A stretch of DNA of 42,643 nucleotides from contig JABVXU010000459.1 of the NCBI GenBank assembly GCA_013365365.1, positions 1 to 42,643 on the forward strand, in the 5' to 3' direction. Shown here in pieces: positions 26,401 to 37,052 of the stretch (within the stretch, counting starts at the first letter, position 1; every line of letters starts with the position of its first letter). Below the pieces are notes generated by a model, which did no database searches, had not been told where the DNA came from, and saw only the letters and a list, made by a program, of their open reading frames with translations. A program made the position numbers and the translations under genes. Origin of the DNA: Cruorifilaria tuberocauda (taxonomy: Eukaryota > Nematoda > Chromadorea > Rhabditida > Onchocercidae).

Positions 26401-29400
26401 TTGCATTGCTTGTAGTTGATTGCAATGTATGGAAAGATTTAATGCTCTAATTACCTGAAATGGAAACGACCTTTGACAGATAAATAATACTAGCATAATC
26501 TAATTTAATAGAATTATCAAAGTGATTTGCTGAGCGTTTTTGCGAAACGAAATCACAAGGAAATTATGCACTCAAGTTCTAAAAAATTTCATGCGACCAG
26601 TTATAAATTTGTTTTAATCAAAGTCCTCGCGATGATGTTAGTAAATCAACCTCAAGTGAGTAACTAGGAATTCATTGGGCTTCGACTTATTTATTTTAGC
26701 TATCCTAACCATTATTAATTTGAATTATAAAAATAAAAAAATCTTCTTGATAATATAATTCCTCAATAATTCAAGTATTCCTTCTCTCGTCATTTCTAAT
26801 CGGATCTCCCTTGATACTTCCTTCTACACCTTTCTCTGTTCAAAGATATAGTTTTTTCAGAGGTTCAGAGGTCTATTCAGACGTTCAGAGCTAAGAATAA
26901 TAAATTAAATTAAAAAATTAGAGTCAAAAAAGAGAACTAACTGAATCAAACGTATGAGTTTCATCATTTAACAAAATGGTTTGATAAAGTGGTAGAATAC
27001 TATCTGTTTCTTTCTCCCTGCAATGAAGCTATAAGTAGTAAAAAGATTGTATTTTAAGTTGATTTTCAAATGAAGTATAAAAACGCTGAAAAATACAGAT
27101 ATAAACTGAAACTCAATAAACTGAAAAAATAACAATAAAAACGCCGGCAACATGTTTTCATTATCCCAACATATAATTCTAATCGAAAATCGAAGTAAAA
27201 TGCGTGTTAATGCGTATACACGTGTTTCGATTCGTTCTATAATTTCTGCTGGCATATCAGTCATCCTGAAAAAAGTGGAAAAATGTTTCAGTAATAACAA
27301 TTTGAACTGCAATACATCGAAACATATTTTAATTTGAGAAGTAATATATCAAAATATACATTTCACAAAACTAATCACAAACGCCGGAAAAGCCGATATC
27401 AGTTCTGACAAATCAGATTAATTTAATGAATAAAATATAATCTTCTAAATTAGCATCATTAACATCAAACTTCAGAAAATTAATAAGGTTAAAATTACTG
27501 AGAATGTTCCTCATTTTGCGGTACTTCATGCAATTTGCATGTTGGATGCTCTTTCCAAGCTTCTACATCACCACAGTCACAATAACCATTTCCACTTGAT
27601 GCCCACATCTCAAAAGTAAAAGTTTAAAAGGTTATCTTCGATATTAATACTTGAGTATTGCAAAATGAAATGAAAAAGTTATCTAATATACAAAGATATG
27701 ACATGGAAGCCTAGTCTATTTGCAGTAAGCATTTCTCTCGCTTTCGATAATTTTAAAATAGAAACCTTCCTAAACAAATTTTAATTTTTTAGAAAATATT
27801 CAAAAAGTAACTTACCCCGTATCTGTGTGATTTGTGAACAGAATTTAAAAAACATTGATAACACATAACGCATGTCGGATCACAGGCACATTCCCTAGAA
27901 ATAAAAAAAGAACATTTATTAGAAAACCTTAAGTGAATTATGAGGATTCCTGAAGAGTTAGATTTTAGGATTTTAAATATAGTATAATAATTTTCAACTC
28001 TTCTCCGCAATTTAACTAAATAATCCGCTGAAACTTACTCAACAAATATTTTGAGATAATCAAACTGAGTATTTTATTCGAATTATCCTATAATGTCTAC
28101 GAAAAAAAAAGAAATTGACGAACTTGCAGGAGTAAGTTGCTTCGCCACCTCTGAAAACATGTCCACAGGAAACGCTTCGACGACTTGTACTTGATTTCGA
28201 CCCGTATGATGCATTGAGTGGGGTTAAATCCGTCCCAGCATTTTTATCCAAACAATATGCACAAGCAATGGGATGCAGTAGCTTTTCATCTAAAAAATAT
28301 AACCATCTTTATTTTATATAATTGAACTTGCATGTCGTGATAATAAATATAACAGAATTGTAATACATTAACTTTAACACGTAACAACATATATAATCTA
28401 AGTAGCGATTGCAAAATTATTATATCCTAAATTTAAAAAGATAAAATAAATGATAGACAAAAGTTTCTGGAAATTCGAATCCTTAATGAAAACAGTTGAT
28501 TTCAGCTCGAAGTTAATAATTGTAATTAAACAGTATAAAAAGCAAAATTTATTATTTAATAGATCTTGCCACAGCTGCCTGATCATTCAATGAAATTCAT
28601 TTCCTACAGATGATGCTATCACATACCGAGCATTAACATGCTATTAACAGTGCTATTATAATTAATAAGTCTGCTTCATGTATGAAGAATGCCTTCCATA
28701 AATTACACAACGCTAATTTAATAATCTTAAAAAGCCCATATATACATGTGATGAATAAGTGGTGCCTCTTCTTTATACTTGAACGTATAATGAAATAATT
28801 ATGACACTAATATGATATCTTATAATGATATTAAAATATACTTTAGCTTAGTCATTCCTTTCTTAAGCTTAAAATGTATTCATGAAGACTAGTTGATTGT
28901 TAATTTTTCAATAAATACTTATAAATTCATTGGTTTTTGGTTAACAATTAAGTGGTTAAGTGGTTAAGTCAAGAAAGAATCTCAAAAGAATCAAATTTCC
29001 TTTTCTCTAATTATTTTTTTTTTTAAAGTTAAGTGAATTTCAATTTATTACAACAGTTAATCGATGATTATGTTTTTTAATATAAATGTCATCATCCATT
29101 GCAAAACATATAGTATATTTGTAAATTAAATTCTACAAATAAATTACAAAAGAATGCAAATTAAGTCCATTTGAAAAAAAAAGAAAAAACTTTTTAATTT
29201 TTTCAAAAATATCAAAATTACGCTAATATGCAAAATTTTTATATTACTGTTTACGGATATAGTTTGTAAATTTCAATTACACTTCGGAGAGTTCTCGGAA
29301 TATTCCCAAATACTTACTGAAATAGAGAGGGCTAATAATAAGTGAAACCTGACAATAATTGAATATTTTGCATTACTTAAACGGTTATTAAACTGAAAAT

Positions 29401-30015
29401 ATTTCTTCAATCTTAGATTGATCTCTTTCTGCATATTGTCGTTTGAAATTAAGAATTTGTATTAAAAATTTTCCGTGCTTTGTTCAGGAAATGAAATTTT
29501 GAGAAAATTTTCACTTCATCGGTTGATTTTCTTTCTTTTCCAATTATCATTGTTTTTTCTCTATGCTATTTCTTTTTCATTTAATTAAATAAAACAAGCA
29601 TGTATATGCGATAATATGGAAATACGACAGTTGTAAGACAATAATAAGTTGTTTATTTACTAATAATTCCTTCTTTAATATTAAAATTATAACTGCTGTA
29701 AATGTAATAACAAACAAATTATCACTAATTCAATTTTCTTTTATTATTAATAATTATGTTGATAAATGATAAGAAATTGATCACTTACCAATCGATCATT
29801 CACTAATGTGCGAAATGATAAATGAATTTATGCTGAAACTAAATATCAAAAGACTCACTGAATACATTTTCGTCGATCTTAAAATCAAACGATGGATCTG
29901 TAGTAGGTGCACAAATGAGTGGACATTGATGTGTCCAGTAATCCACCAAGATACGTTCCGTTTCCTCCCAATTCGATACACGTATCACTGATATTAGTTT
30001 ATCAATTGTCTGCAT
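12399..30015 (-). CDS. ubr-1: UBR1/UBR2-type E3 ubiquitin ligase (N-recognin)
   Basis: A 47-exon gene for about 1,946 aa, in the size range of animal UBR1 proteins (human about 1,750). It recognises proteins with destabilising N-terminal residues and ubiquitinates them for proteasomal degradation in cytosol and nucleus. Domains in order: UBR box (about 94-161), ClpS-like N-domain (about 215-280), helical scaffold, basic coiled coil before the RING (E2-binding region), RING-H2 (1115-1221), and a C-terminal Cys/His-rich UBR1-type (UAIN) domain. Exon coordinates are given in the segment entries below. Every junction was phase-checked; the only uncertain one is the 3' end of the exon at 15331-15426. 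The start ATG is 30015-30013, with an in-frame TAA nine bases upstream (30024-30022). The stop TAG is 12401-12399. The gene is divergent from sec-10 and convergent with the TRAK gene. Confidence 0.97.
15013..17850 (-). other. ubr-1: ubr-1 exons 31-40: post-RING helical region
   Basis: Exons: 17850-17731, 17636-17512, 17340-17169, 16998-16932, 16679-16527, 16278-16021, 15800-15711, 15630-15487, 15426-15331, 15168-15013. Conserved landmarks: [17 protein letters not shown] and [14 protein letters not shown]. Ser/Thr-rich low-complexity stretches ([13 protein letters not shown] in exon 32; [17 protein letters not shown] in exon 36) are insertions relative to human UBR1. The 3' edge of the exon at 15331-15426 is uncertain: phase-0 donors exist before 15331 (GTTTTT), 15343 (GTGGAG), or a GC donor further upstream, so the protein may differ by a few residues. 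Confidence 0.82.
15893..15948 (-). other. 56-nt candidate cassette (poison) exon in ubr-1
   Basis: Between the exons at 16021-16278 and 15711-15800, which join perfectly in phase 0 without it, lies a 56-nt piece with a CAG acceptor and a GTAAGT donor. It is open for 18 codons ([18 protein letters not shown]). Because 56 is not a multiple of three, including it shifts the frame and gives a stop in the next exon. It is either a regulatory exon that lowers protein output or a chance open stretch. Confidence 0.3.
18036..18937 (-). other. ubr-1: ubr-1 exons 28-30: RING-H2 catalytic domain
   Basis: Exons 18937-18779, 18545-18408, 18206-18036. Zinc ligands visible in order: C1115-x2-C1118 ([11 protein letters not shown]), C1174-G-H1176-V-M-H1179-x2-C1182, and C1218-P-L-C1221 ([11 protein letters not shown]). 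The wide spacing between the first pair and CGHVMH is normal for UBR1/UBR2. All expected ligands are present, so an active E3 is predicted. Confidence 0.95.
19047..26013 (-). other. ubr-1: ubr-1 exons 8-27: helical scaffold and pre-RING basic coil
   Basis: Exons: 26013-25872, 25778-25647, 25479-25391, 25155-25078, 24759-24657, 24485-24401, 24095-23990, 23843-23715, 23426-23330, 23058-22848, 22485-22416, 22123-22058, 21654-21465, 21225-21125, 21054-20975, 20806-20660, 20336-20174, 20004-19843, 19369-19235, 19156-19047. Landmarks shared with animal UBR1: [48 protein letters not shown], and the proline run [12 protein letters not shown]. Exons 26-27 encode an Ala/Lys-rich helix ([18 protein letters not shown]) leading into MSRLQKQF, the region that contacts the RAD6-type E2 in UBR1. 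Confidence 0.92.
24516..24564. repeat. Short imperfect repeat cluster in a ubr-1 intron
   Basis: The unit GGAATAATTATGGA occurs twice about 28 bp apart, with a reversed-like GGAATTATTACGGA between them. The cluster sits in the intron between the exons at 24401-24485 and 24657-24759. It could form a small hairpin; no function is visible. Confidence 0.6.
26314..27265 (-). other. ubr-1: ubr-1 exons 5-7: ClpS-like N-domain
   Basis: Exons 27265-27134, 27017-26942, 26454-26314. The sequence [17 protein letters not shown] (from about L230) matches the ClpS/N-domain pattern (N232, D233, H236) that binds bulky hydrophobic N-termini, followed by A-T-V-V-D-R-E-G-R, equivalent to the human IDKEGR segment. 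Type-2 N-degron recognition is therefore probably retained. Intron 26455-26941 is empty. Confidence 0.85.
27499..30015 (-). other. ubr-1: ubr-1 exons 1-4: start, CxxC insertion and UBR box
   Basis: Exons 30015-29859, 28289-28124, 27894-27816, 27608-27499. The UBR box binds basic N-termini and coordinates zinc. Visible residues: C94-G-H96, C107, C110, C112, D113-P-T115-C116, C119, C122, H128, H131, C144-D145-C146-G-D148, C158, H161. The acidic pocket residues D113, D145 and D148 are kept, so binding to Arg/Lys/His N-termini is expected. Between the N-terminal helix and C94 lies an extra segment (62-93) with C62xxC65 and a Ser/Thr/Arg-rich stretch that I do not recall in human UBR1. Intron 1 (28290-29858, 1.57 kb) contains nothing recognisable. 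Confidence 0.93.
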
Positions 30016-30024
30016 CGTTAATTA

Positions 30025-31825
30025 CACGTACTTCAGAACTACCAGTACCAGTATGACCATACACACATAAATGTATATATACAAATGATGTTGATAGAAC
30101 TGAAAAATAATTAACAATCAAATGTTCGAAAAAATTTCATTTCAAAACATTTTAACGCTTTTGTTGGCACATTAACAAATGGAAAAAGAAACAAATATTT
30201 ACAAAAACACAAAAATAATTCATTCGCTTCAGTTTCACTTGGTTGATTCATCCCTGCAATTTATGTAAAAACAAAAAATAGTTTCATGAAACGATCAAAA
30301 TACAACGTACGATATTTTCAATATATGGAAGCGTTCTATCTTGTTATTTGTTTCAATAGTTTTCTATTATTCCTAAATATTATTTAAAAAATATATAGGA
30401 AAACTTTCCAATCCAATTCTAGATAGTTCCCGGATATTTAAAGATCGCATGTTTATTTCGTACCTGAAATTTAGAGATTTATGTAAATTTTTAAAATCCA
30501 ACTACCAGGTGAGATGATACGAGACAACATATATTTATGATTTATTAAGCCTGGAATTGTTTCTTTTTTTTGAACCAAGGAACAAAATTCCATGCAGTAT
30601 TGCACACTTAGATTTTGAAATCATTCATGATTGTATGGAAGTGTTCAATCTCAGTTTACATGAATTCTGAACGATTCAAGTTCTGAAATCGATTTAGACT
30701 TGAGAATATCATCATCCCTATCTACTTTTATTTCTCAGGAATATTTAAAATGGTAGATCGTTATAGTAAAATCGCTTCAACACAATAAGTTCACGTGGAG
30801 AGATAGAACTTATCGATTCTGAAAGACGTGAATTCCACATCCGATTTAGAACATAATGTGAAAATGTTACCGATCAAAAATGAAATTCATTATCAAATCT
30901 TACACATACAAATTATGATAACATCTTTTAGCCAATCCTTGTATTGAAATGATGAGACACGCCAATTTCTGCACAATAAACGCAACACATACCGCACCGT
31001 AATGTAATTGCAAAAAGAAACGTGGCAAAGCACGCACGTGACTTTGCAAACAAATCTAAGCTGATGTTTTCATAGCTAAATGATTTCAAACCCACTGGAA
31101 TCAAATAGGTAGTGGGAAGTGTTTCGGGAGAGAATTAGAATTGAAGTGAATCCAGAAATACACGAGGAGGAAGAACTGAGATGATAAGTAATACTGCGGT
31201 GTTGCAGATTGAGGTATATGTTACAGGTTGAGTGGTGATTGAGGGTGAAGACATGACAAATGATGAAAGCTACGTAAGAGACATTGGTGGAGATGACGTA
31301 AAATATTACAAGAGAAAAATGGGAAGAGAAAAATGGCAGTGACTGGAAGTTATATGTTGGTGGAAGTTATCCATAAAAAAGGTTTGTTAAGTTCTTTTTT
31401 CACTCATTAATGATAAAAAAAAAGCAAATTGAGAATTTCATATGTTTTAACTTTCTCTCTGTTTTATTGCATATATTTTTTCTTTCATTTTGGAGTTTTA
31501 CGTAATATCCGCAAATTTCATGTATTTACGTGTACGTAAACATATACGTAAACACATATGTATGTATAAACACGTCTACCTGTTTTTTTTACATTTATTT
31601 TTCATACTTCACATTTAATTTTTCGTTTTTTATTTAATTTTTTATATTTTATAATTTTAAATTTGTATAACAAAATTTTTGTTTACTTTATCAAATGAAG
31701 TGAATGTTAATCATTTTGCATTTGAAAAAAAAAAAGATGTTATGATAATCGTATCGTTAATATTAGTTGTGAAACACAATTATTGTTTGTTTAATTCATA
31801 TTAAAAATTGCTAATATTTTTTTAG
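30025..31825. promoter_or_regulatory. Divergent intergenic region between ubr-1 and sec-10
   Basis: About 1.8 kb separates the ubr-1 start (minus) from the first plausible plus-strand acceptor. It must hold the promoters of ubr-1 and of the sec-10 side. No coding exon is recognisable. Stretches near 30760-31350 are less AT-rich than the surroundings. A small palindromic cluster lies near 31525-31560. No TATA or known factor site can be asserted. Confidence 0.45.
31525..31560. repeat. TACGTA-type palindromic cluster
   Basis: TTTACGTGTACGTAAA at 31525-31540 is a near-perfect inverted repeat (TTTACGT/ACGTAAA arms), followed by ATACGTAAACACATATGTATGTATA with further ACGTA/CATATG palindromes. It could be a binding-site cluster for bZIP- or bHLH-like factors, or simple DNA. 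Confidence 0.5.
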
Positions 31826-31920
31826 ATCAATAAATTACAGATTAATAAATCAATGATACAACCAAATTGATAAATCTATTTTCTTTAATTTATGTTTTAA
31901 TTTTCCTCATTAAATTTACA

Positions 31921-32253
31921 ATGCAGATCTTCCCTACAATAGAAAAATGTGTACTTCATTCTTTACAGTGCACATTCGTCCGCACATTCGTTATATATCT
32001 AGTTTTTCTCGGTATCTACTTCGTTCTTCCCGGTATATCTTTACTCGTTCTTGCTGTATGTCCTCCATCCATATCTCTTGCTGCACTAATGATAACATTA
32101 TGTTATTTTTATAGTCAAGTTCTATGGCCCTTCCAAATTGATAATAATGAACCTTTTTTTTCAGAATTATCGTTGCTATCAGATAGTTATTGTTTTGAAA
32201 ATAAATATATTACTTGTGGTCATTGGAAATATAATAAAGGCTTAAGGCAATGA
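31921..32253 (+). CDS. Possible small two-helix membrane protein (unrecognised)
   Basis: A single open frame from ATG 31921 to TGA 32251-32253, 110 aa. I do not recognise it. Residues 23-46 and 50-69 are hydrophobic and separated by CPPS, as in a helical hairpin; the C-terminal 40 residues are polar with three Cys. Third-base use is mixed and looks more codon-like than the surrounding AT-rich DNA. A T-rich acceptor (TATTTTTTTAG, AG at 31824-31825) precedes it by 95 nt. Its TGA overlaps the sec-10 ATG (ATGA at 32250-32253). Against it, a strong acceptor at 32163-32164 lies inside the frame, and hydrophobic open frames arise easily in T-rich DNA. It could instead be the 5' flank of sec-10. Confidence 0.33.
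   Translation: MQIFPTIEKCVLHSLQCTFVRTFVIYLVFLGIYFVLPGISLLVLAVCPPSISLAALMITLCYFYSQVLWPFQIDNNEPFFSELSLLSDSYCFENKYITCGHWKYNKGLRQ
32152..32164 (+). promoter_or_regulatory. Probable trans-splice acceptor for sec-10
   Basis: CCTTTTTTTTCAG (ending at 32164) is a near-ideal nematode acceptor, 85 nt before the sec-10 ATG at 32250. No matching upstream coding exon of sec-10 is visible, so a spliced leader is the likeliest partner. An in-frame TAA at 32235-32237 supports 32250 as the start. Confidence 0.55.
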
Positions 32254-35200
32254 CGAATCATTACTTTTCAACCTATGTCGAAGATTTGGAACAAGTAAGC
32301 ACATCTATTTAAAAGCAAACAATTTTAATGTCCGGTATAATTTATAATTCCCAACCTTCGTTACAGTTCATTCAGAAAAATCGTAAATTAATTTTCATCA
32401 TATTTCTTTTCAGGAACCCTTTGATGCCATTGATTTTGTGGAACGTTTGGCGTGGCGTTTAACTGGAGGTAAAGATGATATTAATGTTACGGATTTGAAA
32501 ACAAAGTTTGAGGAGGAAATTGGCAATTTGCAAATGTTAAGCGATCAGTTTCAGGTGATTTCTTTCGTTTTTTTTTCATCTGATTCTAGGTTTTAAATCT
32601 GGAATAAACACGGATGTGGCAAATTAACTTCTGGCTAGTATAACCAAGGACTTTATAGTAAGATTAAAATACTGAAGCTTGTTATAGTCAAAAATAAGTT
32701 CCTTGGAACAACAATGTAGCAATGATAAACGCGAATATTTAAATGTTCTACACAAACTTCATGAACAAAATGCTGGTGCTATGGATAAATTAAAGGTCAG
32801 AAATATTCTTCCTAATTTTGTCATTACAGGTTTAGTGTTTTCAAATTGAATTAGCATTACTTTCTCAATCTGTTTCACTACTGATAAAGATATGATTGCA
32901 TACCAGCTACAACTGTTAATATTCTAGAGGAATCTAAAGAGCTTATCTTCATTTTGCCTATTAATTTGTCTGATGGTAGTTGTAAGTCAAAAGCTATACA
33001 TTATATCATATCAGTTACAGTCCAAATCTCTTAAAATTCTGAAATAAAGACTTTGCAGCAATTGGACAATACTATGCAAACAGTTTCAACTAAAGTAGTA
33101 CATTTGGGTGATCAGCTTGAAAGTGTTCATTTGCCACGTGCTCGCGCCAATGAAGCTCTGCAGCTAATGAAGCATTTTGATGAATTTTTAGCTGATCAGC
33201 CTTTAAGTTCTGATATCTTCACTGATCCAGATAGGGTATTTTTTTCATCATGAGAGTAAATATGTAAATTCTCCGCACATCTTATGTTATATCTAAGCAA
33301 TTATGAATTTCAGTTATTGGAATCTGCTGCTATGATCCAGAAATTATCATCTATTTCGCAGGAATTGGCAAAAGATAAATATAGTAACGTGCAGATTAGA
33401 ATTGCTCACAAATACGATGAAATTGAGCGATTAATGTTGGAAGAATTTGTACGAGCTCATCGACAGGGTAATTGGCGTAGAATGCACGAAATAGCTGAGA
33501 TTTTGGCTGAATTCAAAGTAAGAGTTATTGGCATTATTGCTGTAATTCAAAATTATTTCAGAAATTGATGAATTTTTTAAGCAATATTTCAAAACTACAT
33601 AATGTAACCTAGATAATTTAATTCAAAAGCCCAATTTGAAGTTCCAGTTTTTTGTTGAGGCAGGATCGACATCAATATTACGAGGACATGATATTCAGCA
33701 AAAAGATTGACTAATAAATTTCCAAAATTTCAGCCATCTGAACGTCATGGATATCATAATTTTCTCATTATTTAAAATGGTATTTTATGCAAAACTTCTT
33801 AAAATATTAAGCCATATAATGATATAAATTTAGGGTTATTCACAGTGCCTGGACGCTTTCGTCGAGCACATGCAGATTAATGCTTTTCGCGGTGATAACA
33901 TCTTCGATGATATTTTATCACTTTGTCAAAAGACCCAACCGATGTTGAAAGAGATTTTCCCGAACCCCGACCAAGTGAAATCAAAACTGATTCTGAATTT
34001 ATTCCACGGAAAATTACAAGTAAATGTTGATGATTAAATTTCCACATAATTTGAATGTATTACTAATTTTGCAGAAATGACAAGTTACTTCTGTTTAACT
34101 CCTTCATATTCCTCTTTTAACCATCACTAATTGTGAATCGGAGTGACGAAAAAAGTTTTTTTTTCAAGAAATTCTTAATTTGCAGGAAGTCATAACAACC
34201 AAGTTAGGCGATTCTGAAAATGATTTAGAAATTTATTTGACAACAATGTATGATCTCTATTCCAGGCTTGTTTTCATTTAAAATAAAATTTTTTCTGTTC
34301 TTGGTTCCTTCATTGTATTTTTAAAAAAAAATAAATCATTGGTTATGAAATTTTCACCGAAAAGCCAATTTCAGAACACAAAAATTAGTGTCAAGTTTAT
34401 TGGCATTGCGGATTTCTGGAACCGATGTTCAATTTATGGACACATTGGTGCGATCAGTATTCGGACGTTATTTGGAAACATATCCTACGTATGTCTTCAT
34501 TTTCTTTTCCTCAACAGCCTATAGTAGCATCATGGACCGAAACATTTCTTGAGGCAAAAAAATTGCAATAGTATGTTTTCACAGAGTACCTCTTAGAAAT
34601 ATTGTGTTTTAACTTATCCTATATCTTCTTAATTTCTTCAGAATTGAACGGCAGTTTTTGACAGAACAGTGTGGTGCTATATTGAGTCGGTTTTACGAGT
34701 CGAAAAATCATCAAAAGAAACAAATACAAAGTGGGGGGTAAGTGTTTTTTTACATTTATCGTGCTTTCTGTTGTTAATTCATTAATATTTAATGCAATTT
34801 TTTTGACTAGTATTTAATGCAGTTGCATTTTACTGGGAGCTACATACACTTTTCCAACTCATTTTATCAGCTACAAAATATATGGAAAATAAATCTGAAA
34901 TCAGATTGCAAGATTTGAAACGAGATATTCAAGCAAGATTATTGAATGTGGAAACGTATGGTGGTGAAACATTTCTCTCTGAAGAAGTGGCTATTAACAT
35001 ACTTCAAGAAACGAAGAATGCCTTCCAACGTTGTCAACTGGTAATATATCTTTTCAACAGTACTTGATATCAAAGCTAATTGTTCTCTCTTTTATATAAA
35101 AGAAAGAAATGTTTTCTGTTTTTGTTCAAGCTAAGTTTCCTTAATGCTTTATTATTCCCTAAGGTACAAGCAGATGACAAAGCAGATTAAATTTTGATCA

Positions 35201-37052
35201 TTGCTATTTTTATTTTTATCTGTTTCTTATCTATTTTTTTATTTCTTATTCTAAATCTTAAATTTTTAGTTATGTGATAAAGATGAAGCACCGAAAATGA
35301 CGGAAACGATATTTGATATACTTTTACGATTTTTGTACACTGAACATTTGGATTATGCGATTGATCTTTCACTTGCAGGTGTGTATAGAGAAAAACTTCC
35401 TCTATTTTCTCAATAGATTTTCAATGTTTGTATCTCAATGGAGATACAAACATTTTTTGTGCCCACTGGTTGAAACCCATTAATTTGTAGGAATATCATT
35501 AGCTGAACCGAAAACTGAGCCTCCTAATTATTTTTTTTCCGTTGTTCAACAAGCGGTAGCTATTACTCATCTTTTCCATAAACAATACGATGATTCCATC
35601 TTTCCACTTGTCAGGCAAGTCAATTTACATCTTTCATGACTTCCTTTCTGTTTCTTAGTCAAAACATCAATCTACTACTATCTTTAAAGATTTCCAAATT
35701 TTGAAATTTTAATTTCGTTTTTCTCTTTCAAGTTAGTGCCAATGATTTATTTTTCAGCGGTACGCCTGTTGAAGATGTTTGTACGCGAAAACGTGCTGAT
35801 TGTCTGCGTAACGTCGAAAATCGAATAAATCTTGGGCTTGAACGACAAATTAATGCAGTGGTTGGTTATATACGTTTCCTATTGACTAATGAACAAAAGA
35901 AAACAGATTTTCGTCCCGAAGAAGAAAATCAAGTAGTGACAGCTATGTCTAATGTTAGTTTTATCTTTTTCGAAGAAAGGAGATGCTTTCTTTTGTAATA
36001 TAGTTCTGAAGATTTTACGTTAGCCTTTTAAAGTTTAAAAGATTTTAATTTTAGGAAGGAATTAATCTGTAAAAATCAACTCAGCTAACTAGGAAGAATA
36101 TAATATAGCAAGCTACATTTATTTTTTTAAGAACCTAACATAATGAAAAATGAATTGAAAGTTTTGACGGCTTGTTTGAAGAGATCTTTTCCAGATATGA
36201 TTTAATCTTTCCACAATACAATGAACGGGAGAATGCATTCTTCTCTTCTTGAATTTCTAATACAATAAAATTTTCAGGCATGCGCCCTCGTTGTCAAATA
36301 TTTAAATTCAGAAGTACAAGTAATGCGCGACAGTCTTGATGGAGGTAATTTGACCACCCTGATGCTAGAATTTGGTCGCCGTTTCTATAAAGTCTTGTTG
36401 ACACACATATATCAATTCACCTATAATTCTCAAGGAGCTATGCTTTTACTTTGTGATATCAACGAATACAGGTTTGCTTTTTAACTTGCAAAGATACTGT
36501 TGCATAGTTTAGTGTTGGAAGCAAAATCTGAGCGTTTCACTTGCGCTTTCCACACTTATAATGATTTTTCGAAGAAAAATTTTTATTGTTAACCGTTAGT
36601 GTAATCCACATTGTCACCTCATTATTGATTAATTCAAATTTATAAAGATTTTTTAAACATTTTTGCTTATCAAAATATTAAACCTCGGATTCGAATTCAA
36701 AACAGTTAATATTCCAGAAAGTGTATGCTTAGTTGGAAAATTCCGGAAATTGGCAATCAGTTTGAAGCTTTGCATGCACTTGCAAACTTGTTAGTTGTAG
36801 TCCCCGAGAATTTAAACGAAGCCTGTTCATCGCAGTTATTGGTTGGTTTGCCAAAACTTTGGCAATATGACGAAAAGTGTTTGCTGCATCATTTTTTAGA
36901 AACATTAAGCTTTTTATACCTTTGAATATGTTAATACGTAGACATTTATTTGGTACGTTTTTCAGATTGATACTGATCGAAGAATGGTTAATAGTTTCAT
37001 ACAACTTCGAATGGATTATCGAACGGCTAAATTACATTTAAATTTTATATGA
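32250..37052 (+). CDS. sec-10: Exocyst complex component Sec10/EXOC5
   Basis: Exons: 32250-32294, 32414-32554, 32688-32795, 33059-33235, 33314-33517, 33834-34019, 34186-34265, 34375-34488, 34642-34737, 34905-35040, 35270-35378, 35491-35614, 35758-35953, 36278-36471, 36718-36841, 36966-37052. The product is 706 aa, against about 708 for human EXOC5. It is a subunit of the octameric exocyst, which tethers secretory vesicles to the plasma membrane. Conserved blocks span the whole length: EPFDAIDFVERLAWR near the N-terminus, HLGDQLESV at 113, YESKNHQK, GGETFLSEEV at 403, HLDYAIDLSLAG, QKKTDFRPE at 553, and ALHALANLLVVVPENL near the C-terminus. The N-terminal part is coiled coil, the rest helical CorEx-type rods. 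Introns 34266-34374 and 35615-35757 begin with GC; only this choice keeps frame and conserved residues. The acceptor at 34903-34904 is chosen over a nearby one at 34869-34870 because only it keeps phase. Confidence 0.97.

Noticed and set aside
29806..29991. Plus-strand 61-codon open frame with two CxxC-like pairs.
   Set aside because: It is antisense to ubr-1 exon 1, whose minus-strand reading has a proper start, donor and continuation into the UBR box.
34502..34572. In-frame-looking sequence after sec-10 exon 8 (SIMDRN / AKKLQ-like).
   Set aside because: A direct join of 34488 to 34642 gives LETYPTIERQFLTEQC, in register with EXOC5, and both splice sites are good.
34805..34904. Longer versions of sec-10 exon 10 starting at other AG sites, including CTACAAAATATATGG at 34871.
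   Set aside because: They are out of phase with exon 9. The AG at 34903-34904 joins GG to A and restores SGG-LQDLKRDIQ, which matches the family.
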